NCBI GenBank assembly: GCA_002352945.1
Contig: DDHL01000049.1
Coordinates: forward strand, 19,370 to 28,835
Direction: 5' to 3'
Source: Campylobacteraceae bacterium UBA1877
GTDB taxonomy: Bacteria > Campylobacterota > Campylobacteria > Campylobacterales > Campylobacteraceae
DNA length: 9,466 nt
Shown: positions 6,563 through 9,466 of the stretch, in pieces
Numbering within the stretch: position 1 is the first letter of the stretch
Layout: each line of letters begins with the position of its first letter
Program-made: the position numbers and the translations under genes
Notes under the pieces: model-generated
What the model was told of the DNA's origin: nothing
Database searches by the model: none
The model's input: only the letters and a program-made list of their open reading frames with translations

Positions 6563-7550
6563 TGAAGCGGTCTTTGTGGTTGAAACGGTTATAAAAGTAA
6601 TTGTCGTTATTGCAGTTTTCGCAACTTTAGCAGGTTTAGCGACCTATATTGAGCGAAAGATTTTAGCCTTTTTCCAGCGAAGACTTGGTCCGACAATGGT
6701 GGGTCCATATGGGATTTTGCAGCTTGTTGCAGACATGATAAAGCTTTTTACAAAAGAGGATATCATCCCCCAAAATGCCATTAAGCCAGTCTTTTTGATT
6801 GCCCCGCTCATTGCAGCAATTTCAGCTATGACGGCTTTAGCTGCTGTGCCATTCTTGCCTGAATTTGAAATGTTTGGGCACACTATCCGCCCAATTATTG
6901 CAGATGTTGGCGTTGGAGTTCTTTTTGTAATGGGTGTTGCATCTCTTAGTATGTATGCACCGCTTTTAGCTGGGATGAGCAGTGCAAACAAATGGGGGCT
7001 TTTGGGCGCAGCAAGGGCAGTTGTGCAGTTGCTCTCATTTGAAGTTGTTTCAGGCTTTGCGCTTTTAGCGCCTATTATGATTATTGGCTCACTCTCTTTG
7101 ATTGATATTAATAATTATCAAGATGCAGGAATTGGTGGTTGGATGATTTGGCAGCAGCCTTTGGCCTTTGTTCTTTTTGTTATCTCCATTTTTGCAGAGA
7201 CTAATAGGACTCCATTTGATTTGATTGAGCATGAAACAGAGATTGTTGCAGGGTATGGAACTGAGTACTCTGGAATGCGATGGGGAATGTTTTTTATTGG
7301 TGAGTATGCCAATATGTTTACCGCATCCTTTTTAGTATCTTTGATATTTTTAGGCGGATTTAATCCCCTTTGGTTTATCCCAGGCGGATTGGCTATTTTA
7401 TTAAAAGTCTCTTTGCTTGTCTTTTTCTTTATGTGGGTGCGTGCAGCATGGCCGCATATTCGCCCTGATCAACTTATGTGGTTATGCTGGAAGGTGCTTA
7501 TGCCTTTGGCTCTACTAAATATCCTTATCACCGGTTTGGTGTTATTATAG
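6555..7550 (+). CDS. nuoH: Complex I subunit H, NuoH
   Basis: The membrane subunit (ND1 family) that joins the peripheral arm to the membrane arm and lines the quinone tunnel. The product is 331 residues with about eight hydrophobic segments. The first family signature, [16 protein letters not shown] followed by [17 protein letters not shown], occupies 31-65. The second, [19 protein letters not shown], is at 213-231 and carries the acidic loop Glu215, 225, 227 and 229, followed by AGYGTEYSG. The C-terminal [11 protein letters not shown] stretch is at 303-313. AAGGAG at 6543-6548 sits 6 nt before the ATG, which lies inside the end of nuoG (8-nt overlap). The gene is intact and nuoI follows after 8 nt. 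Confidence 0.97.
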   Translation: MSSEAVFVVETVIKVIVVIAVFATLAGLATYIERKILAFFQRRLGPTMVGPYGILQLVADMIKLFTKEDIIPQNAIKPVFLIAPLIAAISAMTALAAVPFLPEFEMFGHTIRPIIADVGVGVLFVMGVASLSMYAPLLAGMSSANKWGLLGAARAVVQLLSFEVVSGFALLAPIMIIGSLSLIDINNYQDAGIGGWMIWQQPLAFVLFVISIFAETNRTPFDLIEHETEIVAGYGTEYSGMRWGMFFIGEYANMFTASFLVSLIFLGGFNPLWFIPGGLAILLKVSLLVFFFMWVRAAWPHIRPDQLMWLCWKVLMPLALLNILITGLVLL

Positions 7551-7553
7551 GAG
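7549..7553 (+). promoter_or_regulatory. nuoI ribosome binding site
   Basis: AGGAG overlaps the nuoH stop codon and lies 5 nt before the ATG at 7559. It selects that ATG over the in-frame ATGs at 7478 and 7484 inside nuoH, which have no comparable site and would add 27 or 25 residues unlike NuoI. Confidence 0.65.
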
Positions 7554-7558
7554 CGAAA

Positions 7559-8194
7559 ATGGAAGCGTATAAAGATAGAAATTGCGGATATGTTTATGTG
7601 GATGAGACACCAATACCCAAAAAGCCGTGGGAAAAATTTAAGCAAGTTGTTGCAAGGAGTATAAAAGGGGAGCTTTTTGTGGGATTGTGGATTGTTTTTC
7701 GTGAATTGATAACCAAGGGCAACTTAGCAACAGTCCAATACCCTTTAGAAAAACTTCCAATTGGTCCAAGATACCGAGCAGTTCACAAACTTTTAAGACT
7801 CATTGAGAGTGGGAATGAGCGTTGTATTGGATGTGGATTGTGCGAAAAAATTTGTATAGCAAACTGCATTCGAATAGACTCAAGTCTAGGTGAAGATGGA
7901 CGTAAACATGTAGGCGAATATACAATCAATTTTGGACGGTGTATCTATTGTGGATTTTGCGCAGAGGTTTGCCCTGAGCTTGCCATAGTTCATGGTGGTG
8001 AGTATGAAAACTCAAGTGAGCAGCGTGCCCAATTTGCACGCAAAGAGGATATGCTAACTCCATTAGATCAATTTAAGGCAAACAAGCAGCGTGAATATCC
8101 AGGCTATGGCTCATTAAGTCCACAAGCAGATGAGTGGGTAAAAAAGACTCCGCTTGCATATACTAAGGAGGATGAATCATGTACGAAGCAGTAG
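7559..8194 (+). CDS. nuoI: Complex I subunit I, NuoI (clusters N6a and N6b)
   Basis: A two-cluster ferredoxin-type subunit that relays electrons from NuoG toward N2 in NuoB. The product is 211 residues. The first motif is [11 protein letters not shown] (Cys89, 92, 95, 99) and the second [12 protein letters not shown] (Cys128, 131, 134, 138). Following the usual exchange, the first three cysteines of each motif pair with the fourth of the other. The proline that usually follows the fourth cysteine is Ile100 in the first motif, with Cys103 shortly after; Cys103 matches a cysteine also seen in E. coli NuoI. An amphipathic N-terminal region (about 24-53) probably lies against NuoH. The C-terminal ~60 residues are polar and variable. 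The last 16 nt overlap nuoJ. Confidence 0.97.
   Translation: MEAYKDRNCGYVYVDETPIPKKPWEKFKQVVARSIKGELFVGLWIVFRELITKGNLATVQYPLEKLPIGPRYRAVHKLLRLIESGNERCIGCGLCEKICIANCIRIDSSLGEDGRKHVGEYTINFGRCIYCGFCAEVCPELAIVHGGEYENSSEQRAQFARKEDMLTPLDQFKANKQREYPGYGSLSPQADEWVKKTPLAYTKEDESCTKQ
8165..8171 (+). promoter_or_regulatory. strong nuoJ ribosome binding site
   Basis: AAGGAGG, a near-perfect anti-16S match, sits 7 nt before the ATG at 8179 and lies inside the end of nuoI. It is the strongest such site in the window and supports the 16-nt nuoI/nuoJ overlap. Confidence 0.75.
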
Positions 8195-8727
8195 CTTTTT
8201 ATCTCTTTTCGGCAATTACTCTTGGCATGTTTAGCATAACAGTTCTTAGTCGAAATGCACTATATGCCATGAGTGCTCTTGCGGGCGGAATGATTTTTAT
8301 CTCTGGATTTTTCTTTTTGTTGGATGCGGAATTTTTAGGAGTTGTACAAATTATAGTCTACTCAGGGGCAGTTATGGCTCTATATGCTTTTGGAATGATG
8401 CTTTTTGATACAACTAAGGATGTAAAAGAGCGCGTTACTTGCAAAAAGAGTGTTTATACGCTATCAATCCTGAGTGCACTGCTTATTGTTGTTATTGTAA
8501 GTGCACCTCTTTGGGGAGCCCATCTTGAAGCAACCTATCCTATGAGCGAATCATATTCAAACATTCAATCCCTTGGTTTAGTTATGTTTACAACCTATCT
8601 CATACCCTTTGAGCTCTCGGCTGTTATGCTTCTTGTTGCAATGATTTCAGGAATTGTATTAGTAAGCAAGCGGCTAGATAATAGCATCACTTTAAATGAA
8701 GAAGTTGACGGGGAGGGGAATTTATGA
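8179..8727 (+). CDS. nuoJ: Complex I subunit J, NuoJ
   Basis: A membrane subunit (ND6 family) of the E-channel region that links quinone chemistry to proton pumping. The product is 182 residues with five hydrophobic segments (about 4-22, 28-48, 52-75, 92-110 and 143-163). Segment 3 has the conserved [19 protein letters not shown] pattern at 51-69, including Tyr61 at the position of the conserved tyrosine near the pi-bulge. Glu145 lies at the start of segment 5. The ~30-residue loop between segments 4 and 5 and the C-terminal tail are polar. The start is inside nuoI (16-nt overlap) behind a very strong ribosome site, and the stop overlaps the nuoK start as ATGA. An ordinary family member. Confidence 0.95.
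   Translation: MYEAVAFYLFSAITLGMFSITVLSRNALYAMSALAGGMIFISGFFFLLDAEFLGVVQIIVYSGAVMALYAFGMMLFDTTKDVKERVTCKKSVYTLSILSALLIVVIVSAPLWGAHLEATYPMSESYSNIQSLGLVMFTTYLIPFELSAVMLLVAMISGIVLVSKRLDNSITLNEEVDGEGNL
8711..8716 (+). promoter_or_regulatory. nuoK ribosome binding site
   Basis: GGGAGG lies in the last codons of nuoJ, 7 nt before the ATG at 8724, supporting the ATGA overlap start. Confidence 0.55.
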
Positions 8728-9026
8728 TTACTTTAACGCACTATCTTGTAGTTGCAGGATTGATGTTTGCAATAGGCTTAGTAGGCATTTTGCGCAGAAA
8801 AAATCTTTTGATGCTCTTTTTCTCAACAGAAATTTTATTAAATGCTGCAAATGTAGGCTTTGCTGCTGTTTCAAAATTTTATATGGATTTGACTGGTCAG
8901 ATGGTGGCATTTTTTATTATCGCCATAGCCGCAAGCGAAGTTGCTGTGGGATTGGGTCTTTTGGTGCTTTGGTATAAACGTACCGGAACCATTGATCTTG
9001 ATAGTTTACAAATCATGAAAGGCTAG
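8724..9026 (+). CDS. nuoK: Complex I subunit K, NuoK
   Basis: The smallest membrane subunit (ND4L family), which together with NuoJ carries part of the central proton path. The product is exactly 100 residues, as in E. coli. Three membrane helices are visible (about 3-22, 28-50 and 59-84). The two buried glutamates essential for pumping are both present and fall at the same numbers as in E. coli: Glu36 in FFSTEILLNAAN and Glu72 in AIAASEVAVGLG. The gene overlaps nuoJ by 4 nt and is followed 2 nt later by nuoL. The region also reads open in another frame (8696-8977), but only this frame gives a recognisable protein. Confidence 0.97.
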   Translation: MITLTHYLVVAGLMFAIGLVGILRRKNLLMLFFSTEILLNAANVGFAAVSKFYMDLTGQMVAFFIIAIAASEVAVGLGLLVLWYKRTGTIDLDSLQIMKG

Positions 9027-9028
9027 CT

Positions 9029-9466
9029 ATGGAAAACCTACTTTATATTGCACTTTTTGCTCCGCTAGCTGGATCGCTTTTTGCGGCTATTTTTGGAGCG
9101 CGACCTAAGCTTTTAATTACCGGAATTGTTACATCAACTTTAATTGCCATTTCAATGATTGCCTCATTGATGCTACTTAGTTATGTAGATGAAACAACCC
9201 GTTTACATGTAAAGCTCTTTGATTGGATTGCGGCTGGAAATTTTGCTATACCTTTTAGTTTTGTAGTTGATCAAGTATCTGTAATTATGATGGTAACAGT
9301 TACAGTTGTATCAACTGCAGTTCATGTCTATTCAATTGGCTATATGGACCACGATAAGAGTTTTAACCGCTTTTTTTCATACCTATCAGCCTTTGTTTTT
9401 TCAATGATGGTTTTAGTTATGAGTGACAATTTTGTAGGCCTATTTATTGGCTGGGGAGGGGTGGGG
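9029..9466 (+). CDS. nuoL: Complex I subunit L, NuoL (5' part, cut by window edge)
   Basis: The antiporter-like proton-pumping membrane subunit (ND5 family). Only the first 146 residues of an expected ~600 or more are inside the window, with no stop. Visible are the first hydrophobic segments (about 4-23, 29-51, 76-102 and 117-140), the VDQVSVIMM segment at 80-88, YSIGYMDHDKSFNRFFSYL at 101-119 and SDNFVGLFIGW at 132-142, all typical of NuoL. Right after GW the family has a nearly invariant glutamate (E. coli Glu144); here residue 143 reads Gly (GGA) in GWGGVG. AAAGG at 9018-9022 lies 6 nt before the ATG and the gap to nuoK is 2 nt. The identity is sure; the state of the glutamate is uncertain because it lies at the very end of the sequence. 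Confidence 0.94.
   Translation, partial: MENLLYIALFAPLAGSLFAAIFGARPKLLITGIVTSTLIAISMIASLMLLSYVDETTRLHVKLFDWIAAGNFAIPFSFVVDQVSVIMMVTVTVVSTAVHVYSIGYMDHDKSFNRFFSYLSAFVFSMMVLVMSDNFVGLFIGWGGVG

Noticed and set aside
7478..7558. NuoI start at 7478 inside nuoH
   Set aside because: The added 27 residues are just nuoH read in another frame. AGGAG at 7549-7553 and family length favour the ATG at 7559.
7823..7867. Degenerate first ferredoxin motif in NuoI (Ile instead of Pro after the fourth cysteine)
   Set aside because: All eight ligand cysteines are present and Cys103 has a counterpart in E. coli NuoI; the Pro is not a ligand, so this is probably ordinary variation in the group.
8696..8977. 93-codon open frame across the nuoJ/nuoK junction
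   Set aside because: It is out of frame with NuoK, is cysteine-rich without pattern, and has no recognisable domain; NuoK in the other frame matches its family in full, including both key glutamates.
1..9466. CRISPR arrays, insertion sequences, tRNA/rRNA genes, integrase or phage-type genes
   Set aside because: None seen on either strand; the window is one continuous respiratory operon.

Overview
The window carries most of a respiratory complex I (NDH-1, nuo) operon, all on the + strand and tightly packed: nuoA, nuoB, nuoC, nuoD, a 77-residue protein at the nuoE position, a 265-residue protein at the nuoF position, nuoG, nuoH, nuoI, nuoJ, nuoK and the first 146 codons of nuoL, which runs off the right edge. 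Neighbouring genes overlap by up to 19 nt or are separated by at most 9 nt, so they are almost certainly co-transcribed and translationally coupled. The only non-coding stretch is the first ~150 bases, which hold a short inverted repeat, a possible promoter and the nuoA leader.

The organism is most likely a member of the Campylobacterota (former Epsilonproteobacteria). The DNA is AT-rich. nuoC and nuoD are separate, and the genuine NADH-dehydrogenase genes nuoE and nuoF are replaced by two small genes without NADH, FMN or Fe-S motifs. This is the arrangement known from Campylobacter jejuni (Cj1575c/Cj1574c) and Helicobacter pylori (HP1264/HP1265). The genus cannot be settled from the sequence.

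Layout. At 1-154 lie the end of an unidentifiable upstream region and the leader. At 155-3065 lie nuoA-D, which build part of the quinone site and the connecting module, with the N2 cluster cysteines in NuoB and quinone-site His37/Tyr86 in NuoD. At 3075-4102 is the replaced electron-input segment. At 4106-6562 is a large NuoG with ligands for N1b, N5, N4 and one extra [4Fe-4S] cluster. At 6555-9026 lie nuoH, nuoI (N6a/N6b), nuoJ and nuoK. From 9029 on is nuoL.

Together the genes encode a proton-pumping quinone reductase that should take electrons not from NADH but from a low-potential carrier such as flavodoxin or ferredoxin. The electrons would pass through NuoG, NuoI and NuoB to quinone at NuoD/NuoH, and NuoA/H/J/K/L (plus M/N outside the window) would move protons.

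The most interesting points concern the input segment. The nuoF-position protein is not a shrunken NuoF: it aligns colinearly, block by block, with the C-terminal molybdopterin-oxidoreductase-like half of its neighbour NuoG. The nuoE-position protein resembles a cysteine-less TusA/SirA-like domain. NuoG has a complete eight-cysteine ferredoxin pair in place of the usual single N4 site, and a repetitive Val/Lys/Glu insert. In addition, the nearly invariant membrane Glu of NuoL reads as Gly six bases from the window edge, which may be a sequence error.
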